From an uncultured Eubacteriales bacterium (GTDB lineage: Bacteria; Bacillota; Clostridia; Oscillospirales; Acutalibacteraceae), in the NCBI GenBank assembly GCA_934561055.1, contig CAKTFN010000009.1, positions 1 through 64,000 on the forward strand: 64,000 bases of DNA, given 5' to 3'. Every line of letters begins with the position of its first letter. The stretch's first letter is position 1. The translations under genes were made by a program, and so were the position numbers. Positions 1 to 7,316 of the stretch are shown one piece after another. The notes under the pieces are model-generated. The model was not told the DNA's origin. It made no database searches and saw only the letters and a list, made by a program, of their open reading frames with translations.

Positions 1-417
1 ACGAAAACTGTACGGTTGAAGCTGAAACACTTGAAATTGAAGAAGCCGCCCACACCGAAGAAATCCTTCCGGCCGTTGAAGCCACCTGCACCAAAACAGG
101 TCTCACCGAAGGAAAGAAATGCTCCGTTTGCGGTGAAGTTCTTTTAGAGCAGAACACCATTCCGGCAATCGGACATAAGAACAAGGTTCACCATGAAAAG
201 GTTGAGCCGACCTGCTCCACAAAGGGAACAATAGAATACTGGGAATGCCCGGACTGCTCAAAGAATTTCAGCGACGAAAACTGTACGGTTGAAGCTGAAA
301 CACTTGAAATTGAAGAAGCCGCCCACACCGAAGAAATCCTTCCGGCCGTTCCGGCCACTTGCACCAAAACAGGTCTCACCGAAGGAAAGAAATGCTCGGT
401 CTGCGGTGAAGTTCTTG
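1..417 (+). repeat. Near-identical 144-bp direct repeat, period 273 bp
   Basis: Bases 1-144 recur at 274-417 with only about six differences; the first 77 bases are identical. The 273-bp period equals 91 residues, two repeat modules of the encoded protein. A weaker 132-bp (44-residue) repeat follows, with copies of the same Gly-Asn-Thr-Tyr-Cys block at about 627 and 759. Nucleotide-level identity points to recent duplication or conversion within the gene. Confidence 0.9.
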
Positions 418-1265
418 TTGCTCAGGAAGAAGTTCCGATGACAGACCACACCTTCGGAGATTGGGAAATCACCACACCGGCAACCTGCAAAAACGAAGGT
501 GAAAAAACGAGAACCTGCTCCGTTTGCAAAGAAGCAACCGAAACCGAAAAAATTGCAGTCAATCCGGAAAACCATGCCGGCGGAACAGAAATCAAAGATA
601 AAATTGTTCCGACCTGCAAAGAAGGGTACACCGGCAACACATACTGCCTCGGTTGCGGAAAACTCATCGCAACCGGAAGCAACGTCAAAGACCCCGGAAA
701 CCATGACGGCGGAACAGAAATAAGAGACGCCAAAGCGGCAACCTGCACCGAAGACGGTTACACCGGCAACACATATTGCCTCGGTTGCGGAAAACTCATT
801 GCAACGGGAAGCAGTTCCGAAAAAACCGGTCATAATTTCGGTGAATGGGAAGTTGTCTCCGCAGCAACCTGCACCGAAGGAGGGCTCGAAAAGAGAGTTT
901 GCAAAAACGATGAAACTCACGTTGAAGAAAGAGCAATTGCCGCAACGGAACACACTCCCAAAACAGTCGGCGCAAAGGACGCAACCTGCACCGAGGACGG
1001 TTACACGGGCGACAGCGTTTGCAAAACCTGCAACGCAACCCTTGAAACCGGAAAGGTAATCGCCGCAAAGGGTCACGTTGACGAAGACGGAGATTCGGTT
1101 TGCGACGTTTGCAAAGAAAAGCTTTCTTCCGAAACACCCGAAACTCCCTGCGACTGTGCCTGCCACCAAAAAGGGTTCAAAAAGCTCTGGTTTAAAATTT
1201 GCCTTTTCTTCCAGATGCTCTTTGACAAAAACCGCGTTTGCAAATGCGGAGTTTGGCACTATTGA
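1..1265 (+). CDS. C-terminal part of a Cys-rich repeat surface protein (5' end outside window)
   Basis: The reading frame is open from base 3 to the TGA at 1263-1265, so the gene begins before the window; no start is seen. The visible ~420 residues are tandem repeats of about 44 residues, each with two Cys-x-x-Cys pairs and a trailing Gly-His, built around a TCTEDGYTG..YCLGCG core. The chain ends in a 38-residue tail with the pattern CxCxCH, an aromatic/hydrophobic stretch, then CxCGVxHY. The same repeats and tail end the secreted protein at 46553-49708. No LPXTG motif is present. I infer a secreted or surface protein whose paired cysteines bind metal or form disulfides. Function is unknown. 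Confidence 0.75.
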   Translation, partial: ENCTVEAETLEIEEAAHTEEILPAVEATCTKTGLTEGKKCSVCGEVLLEQNTIPAIGHKNKVHHEKVEPTCSTKGTIEYWECPDCSKNFSDENCTVEAETLEIEEAAHTEEILPAVPATCTKTGLTEGKKCSVCGEVLVAQEEVPMTDHTFGDWEITTPATCKNEGEKTRTCSVCKEATETEKIAVNPENHAGGTEIKDKIVPTCKEGYTGNTYCLGCGKLIATGSNVKDPGNHDGGTEIRDAKAATCTEDGYTGNTYCLGCGKLIATGSSSEKTGHNFGEWEVVSAATCTEGGLEKRVCKNDETHVEERAIAATEHTPKTVGAKDATCTEDGYTGDSVCKTCNATLETGKVIAAKGHVDEDGDSVCDVCKEKLSSETPETPCDCACHQKGFKKLWFKICLFFQMLFDKNRVCKCGVWHY

Positions 1266-1280
1266 TTAAAACCGAATAAA

Positions 1281-1322
1281 GAACCGGGGCTTTTGCAGAC
1301 TGCTTAAGCCCCGGTTCTTTCA
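1281..1322 (+). terminator. Intrinsic terminator of the repeat protein gene
   Basis: A 12-bp perfect stem (1281-1292 with 1306-1317) with a 13-nt loop and a short T run begins 16 bp after the stop codon. The gene on the other strand ends at 1320, so it may serve both. Confidence 0.8.
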
Positions 1323-1586
1323 CATCACCAGCTTTATGACAACTATTGCGGCAACCGCTCCGCAAAGAGCAGAAAGAAGAAGTTTTATCACTTCAAAATA
1401 TTTGCTCTTTTGAAGTTTTGTCGGCGGCGGCATTGAGGACGAGTTCGCAATCATTCCGGCCCGTTCCCGAATTTTTCCTTCACTGACCGAAGCATATTCC
1501 GGCTTCACAAAGAACATGATTTTTTCAAAATATTCGCACTGCGTTTCGTTAACCTCGACAACCTGACGGTTCACACCTTTTATCAT
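1320..1586 (-). CDS. Small hypothetical protein with C-terminal membrane anchor (88 aa)
   Basis: The start at 1586 was chosen because AGGAG lies about 8 nt upstream; a longer in-frame reading to 1706 lacks such a site and is Lys-rich. The product begins MIKGVNRQVVEVNE, has a polar middle with two prolines in a row of Ser/Met/Pro, and ends in one strong hydrophobic helix (about residues 65-86, rich in Leu, Ala, Val, Ile). It has no signal peptide, so it is probably tail-anchored with most of the chain in the cytoplasm. I do not recognise a family. It stands alone between the repeat protein and trpS. Confidence 0.55.
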   Translation of the reverse strand: MIKGVNRQVVEVNETQCEYFEKIMFFVKPEYASVSEGKIRERAGMIANSSSMPPPTKLQKSKYFEVIKLLLSALCGAVAAIVVIKLVM

Positions 1587-1687
1587 CGGAAAACTCTCCT
1601 TTTTCTTCTTTTTCGTTTCCTGTTTATTTTTCACCGGCAAAAAAGCAATATTCCTTTTTTTCGGATATTGAGAATGTAAAAATATGA

Positions 1688-1831
1688 CTTTTAACACTTC
1701 TTTCAACCTTAATGTTGAAAACTATGTGGAAAATGTTGAAAAACATTTGTTCTTTCCTCTCTTTTCCATATTTTAAACGCATTGAGCCATGTTGAAAGCA
1801 TTAAAACACTTTTCAACACCGATGTTAAAAA
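1688..1831. repeat. Cluster of TGTTGAAAA/TTTTCAACA-type 9-mers
   Basis: The trpS upstream region holds TGTTGAAAA at 1713-1721 and 1734-1742, TGTGGAAAA at 1725-1733, TTTTCAACA at 1810-1818 and TGTTAAAAA at 1823-1831, with partial copies at 1688 and 1789. The same 9-mers cluster downstream of dnaA. They may be DnaA-binding sites of this organism (inference) or another regulator's sites. Confidence 0.5.
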
Positions 1832-1880
1832 ACTTTTCGACAAAAAATTTTGCTTTTTCTTTTGAATGTTTCTCTTTCTC

Positions 1881-1909
1881 TTGCGTCGGTTATCAAAATG
1901 TGATATCAT
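1881..1909 (+). promoter_or_regulatory. Promoter of trpS
   Basis: TTGCGT (1881-1886), a 17-bp spacer and TATCAT (1904-1909) with an extended TG two bases before the -10. It lies 47 bp before the trpS start. No T-box leader fits in the short space. Confidence 0.7.
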
Positions 1910-1955
1910 TAAAAAAGAGCGAAAAATTCAACCTAAACCGAAAGGAAAGATATAT

Positions 1956-2969
1956 ATGGAAAATACCGCACCCGAAAAAAGAAAGAAAATTTTAAGCTGC
2001 ATTCAGCCGTCGGGAATCCCCACACTCGGAAATTACCTCGGCGCTCTTAAAAACTGGAAAACCCTTTCCGATGATTTTGATTCCGCTTTCGCCGTTGCCG
2101 ACCTCCATGCAATCACCGTAAGACAGGATCCGGCAAAGTTCAGAAAGCAGATTACCGAGGTGTTCGCCCTCCTTCTTGCAATCGGTCTTGACCCGGAAAA
2201 AAGCGTAATCTTCATTCAAAGCCACGTTCCGGCTCACTCACAGCTTGCCTGGATTCTCAATTGCTACACTCAGTTCGGCGAAATGTCAAGAATGACTCAG
2301 TTCAAGGATAAATCAAAAGCGCACGCAGACAACGTAAACGTCGGCCTTTTTGCTTATCCGGTACTTATGGCGGCGGACATTCTCCTTTATCAGGCTGACC
2401 TTGTTCCCGTCGGTGTTGACCAAAAACAGCACCTTGAAATTGCAAGAGACATTGCAAACCGTTTCAACACGGTTTATTCGCCAACCTTTACAATTCCCGA
2501 CGCTTACATCGGAAAGCAGGGCGCAAAAATCATGTCGCTTCAGGATCCGACGAAAAAGATGAGCAAATCCGACCCGAACCCGAAGGGATACGTTTCCGTT
2601 TTTGACGCACCGGAAGTCGTTGCGAAAAAAATCAAGAGCGCAATCACCGACTGCGAGGGAAGCGTATATTACGGCGAAGGAAAAGACGGAATCAACAACC
2701 TCATGTCGATTTATTCCTGTTGCACCGGTCTCGGTTACGACCAAATCACAAAGGACTTTGCGGGAAAAGGTTACGGAGACTTCAAAGCCGCCGTTGCGGA
2801 TGCCGTTGTCGAAGAGCTTCGCCCCGTCCGTGAACGCTACGACGAATACATGAAGGACAAGGGTTATCTTCTTGACGTTGCCGCAAAGGGAGCGGAAAAA
2901 GCTTCAAGAATCGCCGACAGAACGCTCAACAAGGTTATGAAAAAGGTCGGCTTCGTTTTGCCGAAATAA
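1956..2969 (+). CDS. trpS: Tryptophan--tRNA ligase
   Basis: Charges tRNA-Trp with tryptophan using ATP; a class I synthetase of the cytoplasm. The 337-residue length is normal. The N-terminal Rossmann signature appears as PSGIPTLGNYLGAL (the HIGH-type motif reads LGNY) and the KMSKS loop is intact (KKMSKSDPNP). The start at 1956 follows AAAGGAAAG; an upstream in-frame ATG at 1866 lies before the promoter -10 and is not used. The gene is monocistronic, with its own promoter and terminator. Confidence 0.97.
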   Translation: MENTAPEKRKKILSCIQPSGIPTLGNYLGALKNWKTLSDDFDSAFAVADLHAITVRQDPAKFRKQITEVFALLLAIGLDPEKSVIFIQSHVPAHSQLAWILNCYTQFGEMSRMTQFKDKSKAHADNVNVGLFAYPVLMAADILLYQADLVPVGVDQKQHLEIARDIANRFNTVYSPTFTIPDAYIGKQGAKIMSLQDPTKKMSKSDPNPKGYVSVFDAPEVVAKKIKSAITDCEGSVYYGEGKDGINNLMSIYSCCTGLGYDQITKDFAGKGYGDFKAAVADAVVEELRPVRERYDEYMKDKGYLLDVAAKGAEKASRIADRTLNKVMKKVGFVLPK

Positions 2970-2981
2970 AATCAAATTTTC

Positions 2982-3018
2982 TGCCGCCGAAGGCTTTTAA
3001 ATTCGGCGGCAATATTTT
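2982..3018 (+). terminator. Intrinsic terminator of trpS
   Basis: A 10-bp stem (2982-2991 with 3002-3011) formed by TGCCGCCGAA and its complement is followed by an AT-rich tail, 13 bp after the trpS stop. Confidence 0.8.
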
Positions 3019-3045
3019 TATCGAAAAATTTTGCCCTTTGCTCTC

Positions 3046-3074
3046 TTGACTTTTTACTTCAATTATGATAATAT
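3046..3074 (+). promoter_or_regulatory. Promoter of the riboswitch-ATPase transcript
   Basis: TTGACT at 3046-3051 is followed by the -10 region TGATAATAT (GATAAT with a 15-bp spacer or TAATAT with 17). It sits just upstream of the riboswitch aptamer. Confidence 0.65.
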
Positions 3075-3092
3075 GTTTTTGCACGATAACCC

Positions 3093-3203
3093 GTTTAAAG
3101 GGGAGTAGTTCATTTTTGCTGCAAATCATCATCACGTTTTGAAAAAGTTTTCTTTGTTCAAAACTGGTTTGCAGGCTGCTTTTGCGGTAACAAGACCTTT
3201 AAC
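3093..3203 (+). promoter_or_regulatory. yybP-ykoY (Mn2+-sensing) riboswitch aptamer
   Basis: Both conserved internal loops of the family are present. The 5' side reads TTTAAAGGGGAGTAG (3094-3108) and the 3' side ACAAGACCTTTAAC (3190-3203), so AAAGG pairs with CCTTT to close P1. These match the loops known to hold Mn2+ in the Lactococcus structure. The gene downstream is a cation P-type ATPase, a usual partner of this class. Confidence 0.92.
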
Positions 3204-3264
3204 AAAGCACTGTTTTTCCGGATTTTTCCGGTTTGAGTTGTGTTTTGCTAAGGGTCTTTTTTGT
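3192..3264 (+). terminator. Riboswitch expression platform: conditional terminator
   Basis: The 3' strand of the aptamer P1 (AAGACCTTT onward, 3192-3209) can instead pair with 3239-3259, ending in AAGGGTCTT followed by six T. A small CCGG-capped hairpin lies inside the loop. Aptamer folding and terminator folding exclude each other, so ligand binding should allow read-through into the ATPase gene (an ON switch). The ATG follows about 32 nt after the T run. Confidence 0.8.
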
Positions 3265-3294
3265 GTATACTTTTTATGAAAGGAAGAAACAAAA

Positions 3295-5985
3295 ATGAAC
3301 TGCTGTCTTAAACCGACCGACGAGGTTTTGCTTGACCTCAAAACAACAAAAGACGGGCTGACGCAAAAAGAAGCCGAAAAACGGCTTCTTGAAAACGGAA
3401 AAAACAAGCTCGCCGAAGCAAAAAAAGATTCCGCCTTAAAACGCTTTTTTTCTCAGATGAAGGATCCGATGATTATTATCCTTCTTGTTGCCGCCGCCGT
3501 TTCCGCAGTAACGGATATCGTTGAAGCCGGAAAAGCGGTTCTTCCAACAGATTCGCTGATTATTCTTTTCGTCGTAATCGTCAATGCGGTTCTCGGCGTT
3601 GTTCAGGAGAGCAAGGCGGAAAAAGCGATTGAAGCTCTTCAGGAAATGTCCGCTGCAACAACAAAGGTTTTGCGCGGCGGAAAAACCGAAACCGTCAAAA
3701 GCGAAGATCTCGTTCCCGGCGACATTATCCTTCTCGATGCAGGCGACGCCGTTCCGGCGGACTGCCGAATCATCGAGTGCATGAGCATGAAAATCGAAGA
3801 AGCCGCTCTCACGGGAGAATCGGTTCCCGTTTCAAAAATCGTTGAAACCCTCATGCAGAACGATGAAAAAGAAATTCCTCTCGGCGACCGCAAAAACATG
3901 GCATACATGGGCTCGACCGTCGCTTACGGCAGAGGAAAATGCGTTGTTGTTTCAACCGGAATGAACACCGAAATGGGAAAAATCGCCAACGCAATCTCGC
4001 TCACTCAAGAGGGAAAAACTCCGCTTGAAATCAAGCTTTCCGAGCTTTCAAAGGTTTTGACAAAGCTTGTTCTTGCCGTTTGCGCCTTCATTTTTGCTTA
4101 TGACATCATTGCAAAATTTTTCCTCGCTTCTCCGAAACCGGAGTTCATTGACGTTGCGCTCAACTCATTCATCACGGCGATTGCGCTCGCCGTTGCCGCA
4201 ATCCCCGAGGGGCTTGTTGCCGTTATGACGATTGTTCTTGCAATCGGCGTAACCAATATGTCAAAGAAAAACGCAATCATCAGAAAAATGACGGCCGTCG
4301 AAACTCTCGGCTGCACCCAGATAATCTGCTCGGACAAAACCGGAACCCTCACCCAAAACGTGATGACCGTTGTTGACCGTTACGGCGACGACGGACAATT
4401 TCTCGCTTCGGCAATGGCTCTTTGCACCAACGCAGAGGTTGAAAAGGACGGAAAAAGCACCGGTGAACCGGACGAAGTTGCCCTCATAAATTACGCAAAC
4501 AAGCTCGGTATCCAAAAAGAAAATCTCCTTGCGTCAAACCCGAGGGTCGGCGAAATTCCGTTTGATTCGGGAAGAAAAATGATGTCAACCGTTCATAAGA
4601 ACGAAAACGGTTTTGTTCAGTATACAAAAGGTGCTCCGGACGAAATCCTCAAAAAATGTGCCTTTGTCCGAGTCGGAGAAAAGGTTCTTCCCTTAACCGA
4701 AGAGAAAAAAGCGGAAATTCTCAAGGCGAACACCGAAATGGGCAACCGTGCACTTCGTGTTTTCGCCGCAGGATACAAAACCTATGAAAACGAACCGACA
4801 GATTACTCACCGGAAAAGCTTGAAAACGAAATGATTTTCATCGGCCTCGTCGGAATGATTGACCCGGTTCGCCCTGAGGTCAAAGCCGCAATCGAAGAAT
4901 GCCGTGAGGCCGGAATAACGCCCGTAATGATTACCGGCGACCACATCAACACCGCAAAGGCGATTGCCCGTGAGCTTGGAATTCTTTCCGATGACAGCGA
5001 AGCAATGAGCGGAGCGGATATCGACAGCCTCAGCGACGAAGAATTCAAAGAGGTCGTTCAAAAAATCCGTGTCTATGCCAGAGTTCAGCCGGAGCATAAA
5101 ACGAGAATAGTCAACGCTTGGCGTTCCCTCGGCTTCGTCACGGCAATGACCGGCGACGGAGTCAACGACGCACCCTCAATCAAAAGCGCAGACATCGGAG
5201 TCGGAATGGGAATCACGGGAACGGACGTTACAAAGAACGTTGCGGATATGGTTCTTGCCGACGACAACTTTGCAACCATTGTTTCCGCCGTCGGCGAAGG
5301 AAGAAGAATTTATGACAACATCAGAAAAGCGATTCAGTTCCTTCTCGGTTCAAACCTTTCCGAGGTTCTTTCAATCTTCTTCTCTTCCGTGATGAATTTT
5401 ACGATTCTCAAAGCACCGCACCTTCTTTTCATCAATCTTGTTACGGACTGCTTCCCCGCTCTTGCTCTCGGCCTTGAAAAAGAGGAAAGCGGAATCATGA
5501 AAAGAAAACCCCGTTCAAAGGACGAAGGAATCTTTTCCGGCGGACTCGGTTTCGACTGTTTTTATCAGGGCGTTCTTGTTACCGTTCTCACGGTTGTGTC
5601 CTTTTATATCGGCGAATTCCTTGAAACCGGCCACCTCATTTTCAGAAACATTGCAGACAGCAGTGAAGGCATGACAATGGCATTCTTCACAATGTCGATG
5701 TGCGAAATTTTCCATTCGTTTAATATGCGTTCTCAAAGGAATTCCTCCGTTGCAATGCTTTTCAAAAAGCACCACAACAAAGCGCTCTATCTTGCAATGG
5801 CGGCGTCGCTCCTTCTCACAACTGCCGTTGTTGAAATCGACTTCCTCTCTTCGCTTTTCGGTTTTGCAAAGCTTGATGCAAAGGCTTATGCAATTTCTCT
5901 CGGCCTTGCGTTCCTCATCATCCCGATTGTTGAGCTTGTTAAGGCAATTCAAAGAGCGGCCGAAAAAGCAAAGAGCAAAAAATAA
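3295..5985 (+). CDS. P-type cation-translocating ATPase (Ca2+/Mn2+ type)
   Basis: An inner-membrane pump of the P2 (SERCA/PMCA-like) family that uses an Asp-phosphate intermediate to move a divalent cation. The 896 residues are normal for the family. Visible in order: cation ATPase N-terminal domain, TGES actuator loop (173-176), PEGL in membrane helix 4 (304-307), DKTGTLTQN with the phosphorylated Asp at 347, KGAP nucleotide motif (445-448), and TGDGVNDAP hinge (619-627), then C-terminal membrane helices. Family homology alone would say Ca2+ export. The Mn2+ riboswitch upstream makes Mn2+ export the better inference. SD is GAAAGGAAG before the ATG. Confidence 0.93.
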   Translation: MNCCLKPTDEVLLDLKTTKDGLTQKEAEKRLLENGKNKLAEAKKDSALKRFFSQMKDPMIIILLVAAAVSAVTDIVEAGKAVLPTDSLIILFVVIVNAVLGVVQESKAEKAIEALQEMSAATTKVLRGGKTETVKSEDLVPGDIILLDAGDAVPADCRIIECMSMKIEEAALTGESVPVSKIVETLMQNDEKEIPLGDRKNMAYMGSTVAYGRGKCVVVSTGMNTEMGKIANAISLTQEGKTPLEIKLSELSKVLTKLVLAVCAFIFAYDIIAKFFLASPKPEFIDVALNSFITAIALAVAAIPEGLVAVMTIVLAIGVTNMSKKNAIIRKMTAVETLGCTQIICSDKTGTLTQNVMTVVDRYGDDGQFLASAMALCTNAEVEKDGKSTGEPDEVALINYANKLGIQKENLLASNPRVGEIPFDSGRKMMSTVHKNENGFVQYTKGAPDEILKKCAFVRVGEKVLPLTEEKKAEILKANTEMGNRALRVFAAGYKTYENEPTDYSPEKLENEMIFIGLVGMIDPVRPEVKAAIEECREAGITPVMITGDHINTAKAIARELGILSDDSEAMSGADIDSLSDEEFKEVVQKIRVYARVQPEHKTRIVNAWRSLGFVTAMTGDGVNDAPSIKSADIGVGMGITGTDVTKNVADMVLADDNFATIVSAVGEGRRIYDNIRKAIQFLLGSNLSEVLSIFFSSVMNFTILKAPHLLFINLVTDCFPALALGLEKEESGIMKRKPRSKDEGIFSGGLGFDCFYQGVLVTVLTVVSFYIGEFLETGHLIFRNIADSSEGMTMAFFTMSMCEIFHSFNMRSQRNSSVAMLFKKHHNKALYLAMAASLLLTTAVVEIDFLSSLFGFAKLDAKAYAISLGLAFLIIPIVELVKAIQRAAEKAKSKK

Positions 5986-6011
5986 TAATCCCATGCTTTC
6001 CGATAAAGCAA

Positions 6012-6050
6012 GCTGCGGCGAAACAGAATCGTTTCGCCGCAGCATTTTTT
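6012..6050. terminator. Bidirectional terminator between convergent genes
   Basis: A perfect 13-bp stem (6012-6024 with 6031-6043) is followed by a T run on the + strand. The next gene ends at 6057 on the opposite strand, so the same hairpin can end both transcripts. Confidence 0.85.
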
Positions 6051-6056
6051 GTTTTT

Positions 6057-7298
6057 TTATTCTTCTTTTTTTGCTTCCGCACTGACAAGAATTTCGTTCG
6101 TTTTGAAATTGTCCGCCGCAGTGACCTTGATGTGAAGCCCCTTGTATGAAAGTTCATCACCCTTTTTCGGAATTTTTCCGCTTTGCTCGATGAGCCAGCC
6201 GTTAACGGTTGCACTTTCGGTTTCAATTTCGTCTTTAAGATGAAAGAACTCTCTGAAATCTTCAACCGAAACGCTCGTCAAAACTTTGAACTTCCCGTCG
6301 GGAAGCGACTGAAATTCGTGAATTTCTTCGTCTCTTTCGTCCCAGATTTCGCCGACGAGTTCTTCAAGAATGTCCTCCATCGTAACGATTCCGGACGTTT
6401 CGCCGTATTCGTTGACGGTAATTACCATGTGGGTGTGCTTACGCTGCATATTTTTGAAAAGAGTGTCAAGGTCAACCGTTTCCGGAACGAAGGCAGACTT
6501 ATGAAGAATCATTTTGAGATTAAAGCCCGGATTCTTTCTTGCGATGAGATAATCCCTTGCGTGAAGAATTCCGACAATCTTGTCGATGTTGTCCTCAATG
6601 ACGGGCATTCTTGAGTACCCCTCGTTTTTGATTATGTTCATAATCTCTTTGTCGCTGTCGTCGAGCGAAACGCAGACAATGTTTTTGCGCGGGGTCATCA
6701 CGCTTTCGGCCGTAAGTGTGTCAAGTTTGAAAACGTTTTTGATGTATTCCATGTCGTCTTTGTCGAGCGCTCCCTCCTGCTCGCCCTCGCCGAGGAGCAA
6801 AAGAAGCTCTTCCTGCGACATTTTGCTTTTTTTGTCGGACTTGAAAAGCTTTGAAACAAGCTTTTTCCAGGAGGAAAAAACAAAGTTCAGCGGAGTGAGA
6901 ACGGTTATGAACGCTTTTATAATCGGCGTTGAAAAAATCGCAAACTGCTCGGGAAAATCCTTCGCAATGCTTTTGGGTGTAATTTCGCCGAAGATGAGAA
7001 CAACAACGGTGATTACGATTGTTGAAACCGCACTCCCCTTTTTTCCGAGAAGGTCAACAAAAAGAACCGTTCCCATTGAAGCGAGTGCAATGTTCACAAT
7101 GTTGTTTCCGATGAGAATCGTTGAAAGAAGCTTGTCATAATTTTCTGCGGTTTTGAGTGCGGCTGCGGCTTTTTTGTCGCCCTTGTCGGAAAGCGCTTTG
7201 AGCCTCGTTTTGTTCAGAGAGGAAAACGCCGTTTCCGTTGCCGAAAAATACGCCGAAAGAACAACACACAAAACCATCAAAATAATTTTAATCAGCAT
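6057..7298 (-). CDS. CNNM/HlyC-CorC family membrane protein (DUF21-CBS-CorC)
   Basis: A 413-residue integral membrane protein of the family that includes Mg2+/Co2+ efflux proteins and so-called hemolysin C homologues. The N-terminal DUF21 domain (about 1-190) has several hydrophobic helices and the typical SATETAFSSLNKTRL start. A CBS-domain pair follows (around VMTPRKNIVCV and the HMVITVNEYGETSGIVTMEDILEE region), then a CorC_HlyC domain ending near EIL. The ABC exporter gene ends only 18 bp upstream on the same strand, so the two are probably co-transcribed. SD GAAAGGAAA precedes the start. Its transported ion cannot be told from sequence. Confidence 0.88.
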   Translation of the reverse strand: MLIKIILMVLCVVLSAYFSATETAFSSLNKTRLKALSDKGDKKAAAALKTAENYDKLLSTILIGNNIVNIALASMGTVLFVDLLGKKGSAVSTIVITVVVLIFGEITPKSIAKDFPEQFAIFSTPIIKAFITVLTPLNFVFSSWKKLVSKLFKSDKKSKMSQEELLLLLGEGEQEGALDKDDMEYIKNVFKLDTLTAESVMTPRKNIVCVSLDDSDKEIMNIIKNEGYSRMPVIEDNIDKIVGILHARDYLIARKNPGFNLKMILHKSAFVPETVDLDTLFKNMQRKHTHMVITVNEYGETSGIVTMEDILEELVGEIWDERDEEIHEFQSLPDGKFKVLTSVSVEDFREFFHLKDEIETESATVNGWLIEQSGKIPKKGDELSYKGLHIKVTAADNFKTNEILVSAEAKKEE

Positions 7299-7316
7299 TT
7301 TTTATTTTCCTTTCAG

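Noticed and set aside
258..1259. Long minus-strand ORF opposite the Cys-rich repeat gene
   Set aside because: It mirrors the repeats of the + strand gene, has no ribosome binding site, and its Cys/Phe-rich product is what antisense of Glu/Lys-rich repeats gives.
1866..1955. Longer N-terminus for trpS
   Set aside because: The upstream ATG lies before the promoter -10, and family proteins start near the ATG at 1956.
1840..1955. T-box riboswitch before trpS
   Set aside because: The space between promoter and start is under 50 bp and has no T-box sequence or terminator.
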